A DNA stretch of 64,000 bases from Puniceibacterium confluentis (GTDB taxonomy: Bacteria; Pseudomonadota; Alphaproteobacteria; Rhodobacterales; Rhodobacteraceae), in assembly GCF_007923445.1 (NCBI RefSeq), contig NZ_VOJI01000007.1:62001-126000 (forward strand), in the 5' to 3' direction. This document shows, piece by piece, positions 1 to 8,808 of the stretch. The position numbers were made by a program, and so were the translations under genes. Each line of letters opens with the position of its first letter. Within the stretch, counting starts at the first letter, position 1. The notes below the pieces were generated by a model that worked only from the letters and a program-made list of their open reading frames with translations, made no database searches and was not told the origin of the DNA.

Positions 1-2
1 TC

Positions 3-2420
3 TACACCACCGCACGTGGGTTCAAGGTCGTGCTGACCTCGGATGAAGATCGCGGGCTGATCTCGAACGGGCCGCTGCCGACATCCGGCGGCATGGAATT
101 TTCGCTGTACTACTGGGGCAGCGACGACGGCCCCGGACGTGACAAGTACCGCCTGCTGCTGGAAGGGTCGAAGTTCGGCGACCAGAACGGGTTCTGTGCC
201 GTCTGGACGCCGGAACGCCACTTTCATGCCTTTGGCGGTCTCTATCCCAATCCGTCCGTCACCGGCGCCGCCGTGGCTGCCGTGACCCGGAACATCGGTG
301 TGCGCGGCGGCAGCTGTGTCGCGCCGTTGCACCACCCGGCCCGGATTGCCGAGGAATGGGCCGTCATCGACAACCTGACCGGCGGTCGGGCCGGCATGGC
401 CATTGCCTCGGGCTGGCAGCCCGACGATTTTGTCCTGCGCCCCGAGAACACGCCGCCGGAAAACAAGGCCGCGATGATCGAGTCAATCGAGACCGTGCGC
501 AAGCTGTGGCGGGGCGAGGCGGTGGCCTTTCCCAAGCAGGATGGCACCCTGCACGAAGTGGTGACACAGCCGCGTCCGGTGTCCAGGGAACTGCCGGTCT
601 GGGTGACCACTGCCGGCAATCCCGACACCTGGAAAGAGGCCGGTAATCTGGGGTGCAATGTTCTCACCCACCTGCTGGGCCAGACGGTTGAGGAGGTCGC
701 GGGCAAGATCACACTCTATCACGCTGCGCTGCGCGCGGCAGGCCACGACCCAAAGGACCACAGCGTCACCCTGATGCTGCACAGCTATCTTGCCGGGACA
801 CGCGAGGAGGCCAAAGAGATCGCCCGCGAGCCGATGAAGAATTACCTGCGCTCGGCGGCCGGTCTGATCAAGCAATATGCCTGGGCCTTCCCGGCGTTCA
901 AGAAACCCGAAGGGGTGACAAACCCGTTCCAGCTTGACCTTGGATCGCTGGAACCGGAGGAGATGGACGGTATTCTGGATTTTGCCTTCGAACGCTATTT
1001 CAACGACTCCGGCCTGTTCGGCACTGTCGAGGATGCGCTGGAGCGCACAGAAGCGTTGAAAAAGATCGGTGTGACCGAGATCGCCTGCCTGATTGACTAC
1101 GGCATTGCCACCGACACCGTGCTTGAGGGGCTGAAGCCGCTGGCGGAGGTGCTGCGCCGTGCCAACCTGAACCGCTCGCTGCCCGACGACGACCATTCGA
1201 TCGCGGCGCAGATCCTGCGGCATGAGGTGACGCATCTGCAATGCACGCCGTCGATGGCCCGGATGATCGCGATGAATGACGAGGCGCGTTTCGCGCTGGG
1301 CCGGGTCAGGCACCTGTTTCTGGGCGGCGAACCGCTTCCCGGCGCGCTGGTGGCGGAATTCGCCAAACTCACCGATGCCAGCATGACGAACATGTACGGC
1401 CCGACCGAGACGACAATCTGGTCCTCGGTGGAACCGGCAGCACCGCAGGACGGCGTGGTCAACATCGGCCGCCCCATAGCCAATACACAGCTTTACGTGC
1501 TCGATGCGGCGCGGAACCCCGTGGCCGTCGGCACCCCCGGCGAGCTTTGGATCGGCGGTGACGGTGTGACGCGCGGCTACTGGAACCGGGACGAACTGAC
1601 CGCGGAACGCTTTTTGCCCAATCCGTTTCATTCCGGGCGGATGTACCGCACCGGCGATCTGGTCCGCCGTCGCGCCGACGGCCGCATAGACTTTGTCGGG
1701 CGCGTCGATTTTCAGATCAAGCTGCGCGGCCACCGGATCGAGCTGGGCGAAATCGAGGCCGCGATGGAGTCCCGTTCCGCGATCCGCCAGGCGGTGGTTT
1801 CGGCCCGCGAGGATACGCCCGGCGACATGCGGCTGGTCGGCTATTACACATCGGACGCGCCGGTCGACGAGACGGCTTTGCGCGCGGCGCTGGGGCAGGG
1901 GATGCCGGAGTACATGGTGCCGCAACGGCTGATGCGCCTCGATGCCTTTCCGCTGACGCCGAACAAGAAGGTCGACCGTGGCAACCTGCCAAAGCCGCTG
2001 CCAGCCAAGGCCGCCGCGGCGCCGCTGGTCAAGGTCGCCGAAACGGCAGTGCCGCACCCCGCTGCGGGCAAGGGGTCGCCCGACACCGAAGTGCGTATTG
2101 CCGCCATCTGGTCTGACGTTCTGGGGGTGCAGGGCATCACCGGGCGCGACAGCTTCTTTGACCTTGGCGGGCATTCCCTGCTGGCGGTTCAGGCGCACCG
2201 GATGATCCGCGACAGACTGGGGGCGGCGCAGCTGTCGATCACCGACATCTTCCGGTTCCCGCAGCTTTCGGCGCTGGCCGCACGTGTTGCGACGCTGACT
2301 GCAGGGCCCGAAACCGGCAAGGCCCCCGCCGCTGAGCCCGCCGCCGCGAACGACCGGGCTGCCAGCCGCAACGACGCAATGGCCCGGCGGCGCGCCATGC
2401 GCGCGCGGCGGAGCGCCTGA
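3..2420 (+). CDS. Nonribosomal peptide synthetase, 3' part, with luciferase-like monooxygenase (LLM) domain
   Basis: The frame is open to the left edge, so only the last ~806 residues are visible. Domain order, counted from a GTG at 30: a MupA/Atu3671-type FMN-dependent luciferase-like monooxygenase domain (about 22-380, with FSLYYWG, TPERHFHAFGGLYPNP and HHPARIAEEW). It is followed directly by the C-terminal part of an adenylation domain (about 390-650: VTHLQCTPS, GGEPLP, A5 YGPTETTIW, A6 GELWIGGDG, A7 YRTGDLV, A8 QIKLRGHRIELGEIE, A10 PNKKVDR). A carrier domain with LGGHSLL (Ser near 715) comes last. No thioesterase or condensation domain follows. The first half of the adenylation domain (A1-A3) is not visible and is either upstream of the LLM domain or absent. 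The LLM domain is expected to oxidise the tethered or incoming substrate, but the product is unknown. The gene ends 3 bases before the PPTase gene, so the two are probably co-transcribed. Confidence 0.9.
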   Translation, partial: YTTARGFKVVLTSDEDRGLISNGPLPTSGGMEFSLYYWGSDDGPGRDKYRLLLEGSKFGDQNGFCAVWTPERHFHAFGGLYPNPSVTGAAVAAVTRNIGVRGGSCVAPLHHPARIAEEWAVIDNLTGGRAGMAIASGWQPDDFVLRPENTPPENKAAMIESIETVRKLWRGEAVAFPKQDGTLHEVVTQPRPVSRELPVWVTTAGNPDTWKEAGNLGCNVLTHLLGQTVEEVAGKITLYHAALRAAGHDPKDHSVTLMLHSYLAGTREEAKEIAREPMKNYLRSAAGLIKQYAWAFPAFKKPEGVTNPFQLDLGSLEPEEMDGILDFAFERYFNDSGLFGTVEDALERTEALKKIGVTEIACLIDYGIATDTVLEGLKPLAEVLRRANLNRSLPDDDHSIAAQILRHEVTHLQCTPSMARMIAMNDEARFALGRVRHLFLGGEPLPGALVAEFAKLTDASMTNMYGPTETTIWSSVEPAAPQDGVVNIGRPIANTQLYVLDAARNPVAVGTPGELWIGGDGVTRGYWNRDELTAERFLPNPFHSGRMYRTGDLVRRRADGRIDFVGRVDFQIKLRGHRIELGEIEAAMESRSAIRQAVVSAREDTPGDMRLVGYYTSDAPVDETALRAALGQGMPEYMVPQRLMRLDAFPLTPNKKVDRGNLPKPLPAKAAAAPLVKVAETAVPHPAAGKGSPDTEVRIAAIWSDVLGVQGITGRDSFFDLGGHSLLAVQAHRMIRDRLGAAQLSITDIFRFPQLSALAARVATLTAGPETGKAPAAEPAAANDRAASRNDAMARRRAMRARRSA

Positions 2421-2423
2421 GCT

Positions 2424-3125
2424 ATGCCGCTGGATGCTTTGCAGGCCTTGCTGGACGAAGCGCGGGGCGACATCCCGGCCTGGATCTCGATTGCCCTCGC
2501 CGACCCTGCCGAACCGCAGGCGCCGCTTTACCCGATCGAAGAGGCCGCCGTTGCCCGGGCGATTGTCACGCGGCGGTCGGAGTTCGCCGCCGGACGGCAC
2601 GCCGCACGCCGCGCGATGTCCGACCTTGGCCACCCGCCAGAGCCGCTGCCGATGGGCGAAGACCGCGCACCTGTCTGGCCGGCCGGGCTGACCGGAAGCA
2701 TCAGCCATATCTCTACGGCCTGCATCGCGATGAGCGCGCGGACCGACCAGGCCCGCGCAATCGGCGTCGATCTGGAAGTTTACCAGGATTTTCCGCCGGA
2801 AACCGTGCCCGAGGTCGCCAAACCCCGGGAAACCGCGCTGTTCGACGATCCGAAACTGATTGCCGTCCGCCGGATCTTTTCCGCCAAGGAGGCCGGCTAC
2901 AAGGCGCAATATGCGCTCAGTCGCACCGTGTTCGGCTTTGACCGTCTGGCCCTGTGCCGTTCACCGCGCGGGGATCTGGCTCTGAAATTCACCAATGACG
3001 CACCGCCATTCCGCAAGGGTGACCTGCTGCGCCTGCGGCAGTGGGTTGGTCACGGCCTGATCCTGTCGCTGGTCACGCTTCCGGTGCTGCACAACGCGAT
3101 TCCAAAGGTGTCCTTCTATCGCTAG
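2424..3125 (+). CDS. 4'-phosphopantetheinyl transferase (Sfp/EntD type)
   Basis: The 233-residue protein transfers phosphopantetheine from CoA to the Ser of carrier domains. Visible family signatures are the RRSEFAAGRHAAR block (50-62), GSISH (91-95), the Mg-binding IGVDLE (113-118) and FSAKEAGYKAQ (152-162). The pattern is closer to the EntD-like group than to AcpS, which is far shorter. Its ATG lies 3 bases after the synthetase stop, with a GGAG about 9 bases upstream inside the end of that gene. It most likely activates the carrier domain of the adjacent synthetase. Confidence 0.92.
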   Translation: MPLDALQALLDEARGDIPAWISIALADPAEPQAPLYPIEEAAVARAIVTRRSEFAAGRHAARRAMSDLGHPPEPLPMGEDRAPVWPAGLTGSISHISTACIAMSARTDQARAIGVDLEVYQDFPPETVPEVAKPRETALFDDPKLIAVRRIFSAKEAGYKAQYALSRTVFGFDRLALCRSPRGDLALKFTNDAPPFRKGDLLRLRQWVGHGLILSLVTLPVLHNAIPKVSFYR

Positions 3126-3532
3126 AGTGCGACCCGGTCGGCGCCGCGCGCCGCTGTTGTGCCCCAATTTCCCGCCTGCGAATCGCTGCATCGCGTTCAT
3201 GCATCACGCTGCTCGGCGCCGGTTTCCGGCACGGCCCGTGCACCGGTGACAGCCGTTCCGGACGTGTTTTCCCCGGTCCGCAGACAATCGCGCCATACAC
3301 TGCCGATTGCAGCGACCTGCGCGTCCGATTGTGGCGCAAATGTGTTCCCGGTCCCGGTTCTGGAAATGAACTGTTTCCAGTAAGATGCCGGAAGGGTCAT
3401 GGCAAAAATAAGGCAGGCGGACTACATTGTGTCATGAAAGAGGCGCGGTTGCGGCATCTCCCGGTCCAGACCCGGGAATATCGGAACCAGCCGCTTTCTG
3501 ACGCATCGGGGGGCCTTTGCGGGAGCAAGTGA
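3126..3532. other. Intergenic region before the polysaccharide locus
   Basis: These ~400 bases separate the synthetase/PPTase pair from the chain-length gene. Short open frames on both strands have no recognisable domain or good ribosome-binding site. The stretch 3350-3450 is the least GC-rich part and is the most likely place for the promoter of the gene at 3533. I see no convincing terminator hairpin with a T-run. Confidence 0.5.
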
Positions 3533-4855
3533 ATGAACCAGTTTCAATCTTTGGGCGAGGTCCTGGCCGCGTTCCGCCGTCGCTTCTTGCTGATGCTCGT
3601 CATTGTGGCCCTTGGCTGTGTGCTGTCGCTGAAATTCGCGCTGTCGCAGGACAAGTTGTACGAAGCCGCTGCCGTCGTACAGATCGAAGAGTCGCGGATT
3701 CCCGACAGCCTGGCCGGCCCGGCGGCCCAGACCACGGGTTCCGCCCAGCGTGTGCGCCTGATCGAACAGCGTCTGATGGCCCGCGACAACCTCGTCCGCA
3801 TCATGGAAGAGCACGACCTGTTCAACAAGGATCCCAGCCTTGGCATCAACGAACGGGTCTACCAGATGCGTCAGGCCGCGTCGGTGCAGGAAATCGTGAA
3901 CGGCGCCCAGAGCTGGCAGCCTGGCGTGACGCCCACCGGTCTGATCATCAAGGTCCGTCTCGACGATGCGCAAAAGGCGGCGGATCTGGCGAATGAACTG
4001 ATGTATTCGGTGGTAGAGCAGTCGCGCCAGCGCGGTGCCAACCGGGCACGCGACACCAACGACTTCTTCGCGCTCGAAGCCCGCCGCATCGAAGGCGACA
4101 TCACCGCGATGGAAAGCCGGCTTGCGACGTTCAAGGAAGCCAACTCGGACAGTCTGCCGGCCGGCATCGCCATGCTGCGCGATCAGATGCGGACACTGCA
4201 AGAGGCTGACCTGAACCTCGACCAGGAAATCATCACCATCCAGAGCAATGCCGCGCGCCAGCGCGAAGAGGTGCTCGACCGCCAGATCGCATTGCTGCAG
4301 GAACAAAAGGCCCTGATCGCGCAGCGTCTGTCAGAGATGGACGCAACCATTGCGGCCGGCCCGGAGGTCGAACGCGAGCTGTCGACGATGGAACGCGAGC
4401 TGACCCGCCTGCGCGACCAGTATTCGGTGATCACACGGCGTCAGGCCGAAGCGGAGATGGGCCAGCTGCTTGAAGACCGCCAGCAGTCGGACCGGTTCGA
4501 GGTTCTCGAAACCGCGCTGGTGCCGGAATTCCCGGTGTCACGCAGCCGAAAGAAGACAGCGCTGATGGGGGCTGTGGCCAGCGTGCTCGTCGCCATCGCG
4601 GCTGGGTTCGTGGCCGAACTGCTGAACCCGGCGATCCGTACGGCGGCACAGATGGAGCGTATGCTGGGCATCCAGCCGGTTGTTTCCATCCCCTACGTGC
4701 AGAGCCGTCGCGAGCGGGGCCGCCTGCGCGCATTGTGGCTGACCGGAATTCTGGCACTCCTGGCCGGCCTTTATGCGGCTGTGAAATATGGAGCAAGTCT
4801 TGTTCCCCACCTCGGGATGTTCGACCGCTTTCTGCCGCGCAGCACACAGCTGTAA
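3533..4855 (+). CDS. Wzz/GumC-type polysaccharide chain-length determinant
   Basis: The 440-residue inner-membrane protein is predicted to set exopolysaccharide chain length or guide polymer export. An N-terminal membrane segment (about 18-37) is followed by a long, mostly helical periplasmic region with coiled-coil character (about 175-330), a second segment (about 342-363) and a third near 398-421. The region after the second segment (VSIPYVQSRRERGRLR) matches the cytoplasmic juxtamembrane part of GumC/ExoP proteins. There is no fused kinase domain. The separate BY-kinase-like protein at 4914-6443, convergent and 58 bases away, is the natural partner. The ATG at 3533 follows GGAGCAAGTGA, which supplies the ribosome-binding site. 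Confidence 0.88.
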   Translation: MNQFQSLGEVLAAFRRRFLLMLVIVALGCVLSLKFALSQDKLYEAAAVVQIEESRIPDSLAGPAAQTTGSAQRVRLIEQRLMARDNLVRIMEEHDLFNKDPSLGINERVYQMRQAASVQEIVNGAQSWQPGVTPTGLIIKVRLDDAQKAADLANELMYSVVEQSRQRGANRARDTNDFFALEARRIEGDITAMESRLATFKEANSDSLPAGIAMLRDQMRTLQEADLNLDQEIITIQSNAARQREEVLDRQIALLQEQKALIAQRLSEMDATIAAGPEVERELSTMERELTRLRDQYSVITRRQAEAEMGQLLEDRQQSDRFEVLETALVPEFPVSRSRKKTALMGAVASVLVAIAAGFVAELLNPAIRTAAQMERMLGIQPVVSIPYVQSRRERGRLRALWLTGILALLAGLYAAVKYGASLVPHLGMFDRFLPRSTQL

Positions 4856-4913
4856 TCCGCCCGCGCCGACAACCCGCGCAGGCGAAACGGTCCGATCAGG
4901 GTCTGGTCCGGTG

Positions 4914-6443
4914 TCAGTATTTGTATTTGCGCACTGTCGTGCCTTCGGCCTTGTTCAGGATCACCCCCAGCAGCGGCGTGGAGTCACCAAGGCGACGCTC
5001 GACTTCCTTGATCTCGGCCTTCGTGGTCAGACCTCCGCCCACAACCAGAAGCACGCCGTCATATTGGGCCCGGAACGCGATGACATCGTCGAAGTATAGC
5101 GCCGGCGGGAGGTCGAAGAGAACCACATCCGGCCGCAGCCTGGCTTCGGTCTCGCGGAGCGCGGCGGCCGTGCGCGGATCCTGCAGCAATTCTGACGCAT
5201 AGGATTCCGTGGCGCCGTTGAAACCAAAGGCGATGGTGCGCCCGCCGTGGAAGCTATTGGCGCCAAGACGCTGGAAATGTCGCTCCGGCGTGATGTCGCC
5301 GCGCAGCAGGTCCCCCATCACGCCGGGATCCTTCACCCCGAAAACCTTGTGCAGACTTGGGTTTCGCAGATCCATATCGACCAGCAAGGTGCGGCAGTTC
5401 TCTTGCCGCGACAGGCTGATCGCGAGGTTCGCGGCGGTGAATGTCTTGCCGCAATCCTTGGTCGGCGAGGTGATCGCAACGCGGCGCCACCCATTGTCCG
5501 CCAGTGCCTGCAACAAGCGGGTGCGCAGCACGTCAAAGCTTGCATGCGCCGGATCGTGGCGGCTTGCCGTGATGATGCGGTTGCGGTCGAGCAGCCGTTC
5601 GTTGACCTGGAACTCGTCCATGCTGGCCCAGATGTCGTCTAGAGACGGTGCCGCTGTGACAGGCGCAGCCTGCCGTGCGCCCAGCGGAAGCGGGCGACGC
5701 GTGTGCGGTTTCGACTTCGGCTTGGCCTCGAGGGATCTTTCCGCTGCGGCCTTGTGTTCGGCCTCAAGGCGCCGGACCTGGTCCGAAGTCTGCTGTTGTG
5801 CGTGTTTCTCGGCCTCTCTCCGGGCCTGCGCCTCGGCCTCTGACGCCAACTCTGCCGCATGCCGGGCCTTCGCCTGCGCCTGCCGTTGCTGGTCCGCCAC
5901 CAACTCGGCCTGTGCGCGGGCAGCTTGGCGGTCGGCCTCAATTTGAACCCGGGCCGCCGCCCGTTGCGCCTGGGCCTTTGCCTCTGCCTCGCGCTGGGCC
6001 TTTTCGCGGGCGGCACGTTCCTCGGCCTTGCGCTTTGCCTCTGCCGCTGCGGCAGCCTCGGCACGCTCGGCACGCTCGGCCTCGATGCGCTGGGCCTCGG
6101 CGCGACGCCGGGCTTCGGCCTCCGCCTCGCGCTGTGCCGTTTCGCGGGCGGCACGTTCCTCGGCCCTGCGCTTTGCCTCTGCCGCTGCGGTGGCCTCGGC
6201 ACGCTCGGCCTCGATGCGCTGGGCCTCGGCGCGACGCCGGGCTTCGGCCTCTGCCTCGCGCTGTGCCTTTTCGCGGGCGGCAAGTTCTTCGGCCTTGCGC
6301 TTTGCCTCTGCCGCGGCCTCGGTGCGCTCGGCCTCGGCACGGATTGCGGAAGACTCGGAGTCGGGTGCGGCGGTCGTCGGACCGGCACTCTCGTCGTAGG
6401 GTCGCCGTTTGCGACGGAATTTGCGGCGTTCGATCATGGTCAT
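4914..6443 (-). CDS. BY-kinase-like (CpsD/CapB) ATPase with N-terminal TolA-like repeat region
   Basis: The protein has about 509 residues. Residues ~1-265 are extremely rich in Ala, Glu, Arg, Lys and Gln, forming a predicted long coiled coil with three near-identical ~43-residue repeats. The C-terminal ~240 residues resemble the cytoplasmic ATPase of bacterial tyrosine kinases. Visible motifs are a deviant Walker A (SPTKDCGKT), Walker A' (LLVDMDLRNPSLH) and Walker B (VVLFDLPPAL). The tail RKYKY has two tyrosines, fewer than the usual Tyr cluster. By family it should control Wzz-dependent polymerisation together with the protein at 3533-4855. The start at 6443 is chosen because GGAG sits 9 bases upstream. 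An in-frame ATG at 6491 would add 16 residues without a clear ribosome-binding site. Kinase activity is inferred, and the altered P-loop makes it uncertain. Confidence 0.8.
   Translation of the reverse strand: MTMIERRKFRRKRRPYDESAGPTTAAPDSESSAIRAEAERTEAAAEAKRKAEELAAREKAQREAEAEARRRAEAQRIEAERAEATAAAEAKRRAEERAARETAQREAEAEARRRAEAQRIEAERAERAEAAAAAEAKRKAEERAAREKAQREAEAKAQAQRAAARVQIEADRQAARAQAELVADQQRQAQAKARHAAELASEAEAQARREAEKHAQQQTSDQVRRLEAEHKAAAERSLEAKPKSKPHTRRPLPLGARQAAPVTAAPSLDDIWASMDEFQVNERLLDRNRIITASRHDPAHASFDVLRTRLLQALADNGWRRVAITSPTKDCGKTFTAANLAISLSRQENCRTLLVDMDLRNPSLHKVFGVKDPGVMGDLLRGDITPERHFQRLGANSFHGGRTIAFGFNGATESYASELLQDPRTAAALRETEARLRPDVVLFDLPPALYFDDVIAFRAQYDGVLLVVGGGLTTKAEIKEVERRLGDSTPLLGVILNKAEGTTVRKYKY
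5967..6311 (-). repeat. In-frame coding tandem repeats (about 2.6 copies of a 129-138 bp unit)
   Basis: Copies lie at about 6183-6311 (129 bp), 6045-6182 (138 bp) and 5967-6044 (partial). They encode AEAKRKAEE...AREKAQREAEAEARRRAEAQRIEAERAE-type units. The second copy has an extra ERAEAA insertion. High nucleotide identity between copies suggests recent duplication and possible copy-number variation. Confidence 0.85.
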
Positions 6444-6688
6444 GCTTCCGTGCTCCGGGTGCGCAGGGGGACCGACGTGCGCGCCGGACACACGCCCCGG
6501 ACCCGTTGAGGCACTGGGCCATCCCTCTGCATCAGTTCGTTCATATCACGATCGCCTTGAACATGCGCCGTCTTGGGACGGTCCTGTTTCCTGCTCTGCC
6601 GACCGAGTTACAGCAGAGAACTTGGGCAGGAATAAGTCGCTGCCGGGGGGATTGTTGACAGAACGACCCCAAACCATCGCCCAAACCC

Positions 6689-8797
6689 TCAGTAGCCGAA
6701 GAGATTGGCGCGCGTGATCGCCTTGTCAATGAAGGCGGCGCGGTCACTTTCCGGCTGCCAGCCCAAAAGTGCCTTGGGGTGGGCATTCACGAAGGGCGAA
6801 AAATGCGCGCGGCTCTTCCAGTCGGCAAGCGACGGGCGCACTTCGCCGCTTCGGCGCAGCACCCGGGTCTTGAGCAGATACTTGACCGCGTCCGACGCAT
6901 AAAAGGCATGAAGGTTGCCGGAACTCACCCGCAGCTTTGCGCCCAGCGTCTGGTGGATGGCGTCGAAGTAATCCCGCGCCGACAGCATCGGTTCGCCGAT
7001 CAGGTTGAAACTCTGACCCAGTGCGGCGTCGGGTTCGATCATCCGCACCAACCCGTCGGCCACGTCGTCAATCAGGACGAAGGGCAGGATATTGGTCCCG
7101 CGGCCCCAGATCCGCACCGCCCCGGCGCCATGCCAGCGCCCGATTCCCCAGTGTTGCAGCGGCCCGCCGGCCCCGACGACGATGCCCGGGCGGGCGATCA
7201 CCAGAGGCAGGTCGCCTTTGCGGTGCATTTCGGTCAGTTGCCGTTCGCATTCGGCCTTGGAGCGGGCGTAAAGGTTGCGGTCGCGCATGTCGTCGGGAAA
7301 CCCGGTGGTCTCGGTGATGCTGCGGGCCGGGTCGGACATGTCGTAGCTGGCAATCGTGCCGGTGTAGATCAGGCGCCGTACCCCTGCCGCCTGCGCCGCC
7401 TCGGCGATGCCAACCGCGACGCCGACGTCATTTTTCAGCGCGCCGTCCCAGGTCTTGTCCATGGATTTGGCGAGGTTGAACACCACGTCGATGCCCTGCA
7501 TTGCCCGGCGCAGTGCGTCGCCGTCGTAAAGCGACACGCCCAGGGTTTCGACGCTGTCGGGCAAATCGGGAAAGGGACCGCTGCGCCCGCGGCTCAGCAC
7601 CCGCACGTCGCGGCCCTCGGCCACCAGTCGCCGGGTCAGCGCGCGACCGATAAAGCCGGTGCCGCCGATCACCATCGCCGTCGGTTTCGGCTGCCGGGTC
7701 TGTACTGCCGGTGCGGCGACGCTCAGCGCGTCCTGCGGGGCCAGCGCCAGCGCGTCGTCCAGTGCCTGCATCACCGTCACGGCCCGGCTGCCCGAGAAAC
7801 GCGGGTCTGCCTCCTGCCCGTTGCGCAGCGGGGCATAGACACCGCTGTTCATGCCGCGAAAGCTCAGGCCGTAGGGCGATTTCGTGTTCAGGGACAGGGC
7901 CTGCACCCGGGCGTTGCGCAGCCCCTCGCGCAAATGCTGCCAGCTGTGGTCCAGCTGCCGCCGCAGCGGATTCACCACCAGGTCCGAGGCGTTCTCGCGG
8001 TCCAGGATCAGCGTGTCACTGGCATAGTCCAGCCGCGCCCGCGCGGTCGAGCCGCGCACCGTGACCGAGCGGTCATCCATCGTCTCGACCAGCGACAGGG
8101 TGAACACCAGATCCACAGCGCCCGCCCGTGCCAGGATGCGCCAGCCCTGCGGCCGCAGGTCGTTTCCCGGCAAGGCGACGGGTTTGGAAAACTCGACCCG
8201 GGTGATTTCGGGCGGCCCGAACAGATCGACGGCAAAGCCCATGAGGTGCGGACCCAGTTCCAGCAGCAGGTTTTTGGGTTCGCGCAGCAGCCACAGTCCG
8301 AACGGCCCCGATCGCAGCGGCGCCAGCGGGAAACACCAGTTGATTTCCGCCCCCGAGATCCGGCCCAGCTCGCCGCTGGCGATTTTCTCTTTCAGCCGCA
8401 GATAGGACGGCATGCCCAGAAAGTTGTGCCCGGCGTGAAACCGCTTGCCCGCCGCCTGTGCGGCGGCTTCGATCTCGCGGGTCTGTCCGGCGCTTTCGGC
8501 CACAGGCTTTTCGACCAATACGTGCAGCCCGCCCGCCAGGCACCGGAGCGCCAGTCCGTGGTGCAGGTGTGGCGGGGTCAGGATATGCACCGCATCGCAG
8601 ACCCCGGCGGCCACAAGATCCTCGACCGAACCGAATGCCTGCGCGCCACAGGCCTCGGCCAGCCCCTGCGCCGCCCCGGTCGAGACATCGCAGACGGCGG
8701 TCAAGGTCACGCCCGGAGTCGCCTTCAGCGCATCGGCATGCCAGGTCGCGATATAGCCGGCGCCGATCAGGCCGACGCGTATGGTGTCACTGGACAT
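6689..8797 (-). CDS. Fusion of Gfo/Idh/MocA oxidoreductase and NAD-dependent epimerase/dehydratase
   Basis: The 702-residue protein joins two sugar-modifying enzymes. Residues ~1-340 are a Gfo/Idh/MocA oxidoreductase (Rossmann GLIGAGYIATWHADAL at 9-24, EKP at 96-98). Residues ~370-702 are an extended short-chain dehydrogenase (GGTGFIG near 375-381, YARSK near 509). Between them lies a ~35-residue linker. The two halves would act successively on a nucleotide sugar or lipid-linked sugar, but the substrate cannot be read from sequence. The gene is separated by 11 bases from the GT2 gene and ends the minus-strand run 13116-6689. Similar separate MocA and SDR genes lie in the same run at 11018-13116, so the locus carries both a fused and an unfused version. 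Confidence 0.88.
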   Translation of the reverse strand: MSSDTIRVGLIGAGYIATWHADALKATPGVTLTAVCDVSTGAAQGLAEACGAQAFGSVEDLVAAGVCDAVHILTPPHLHHGLALRCLAGGLHVLVEKPVAESAGQTREIEAAAQAAGKRFHAGHNFLGMPSYLRLKEKIASGELGRISGAEINWCFPLAPLRSGPFGLWLLREPKNLLLELGPHLMGFAVDLFGPPEITRVEFSKPVALPGNDLRPQGWRILARAGAVDLVFTLSLVETMDDRSVTVRGSTARARLDYASDTLILDRENASDLVVNPLRRQLDHSWQHLREGLRNARVQALSLNTKSPYGLSFRGMNSGVYAPLRNGQEADPRFSGSRAVTVMQALDDALALAPQDALSVAAPAVQTRQPKPTAMVIGGTGFIGRALTRRLVAEGRDVRVLSRGRSGPFPDLPDSVETLGVSLYDGDALRRAMQGIDVVFNLAKSMDKTWDGALKNDVGVAVGIAEAAQAAGVRRLIYTGTIASYDMSDPARSITETTGFPDDMRDRNLYARSKAECERQLTEMHRKGDLPLVIARPGIVVGAGGPLQHWGIGRWHGAGAVRIWGRGTNILPFVLIDDVADGLVRMIEPDAALGQSFNLIGEPMLSARDYFDAIHQTLGAKLRVSSGNLHAFYASDAVKYLLKTRVLRRSGEVRPSLADWKSRAHFSPFVNAHPKALLGWQPESDRAAFIDKAITRANLFGY

Positions 8798-8808
8798 GAT
8801 GTCCCCTC

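Noticed and set aside
483-2909. 808-codon open frame on the minus strand, opposite the NRPS
   Set aside because: It is the antisense reading of a clear NRPS in GC-rich DNA, its translation is His/Arg/Gln-rich without any family motif, and it lacks a ribosome-binding site.
5967-6311. Tandem repeats considered as a CRISPR or minisatellite locus
   Set aside because: Repeats are ~130 bp, contiguous without spacers and in frame within the ATPase gene, so they are coding duplications.
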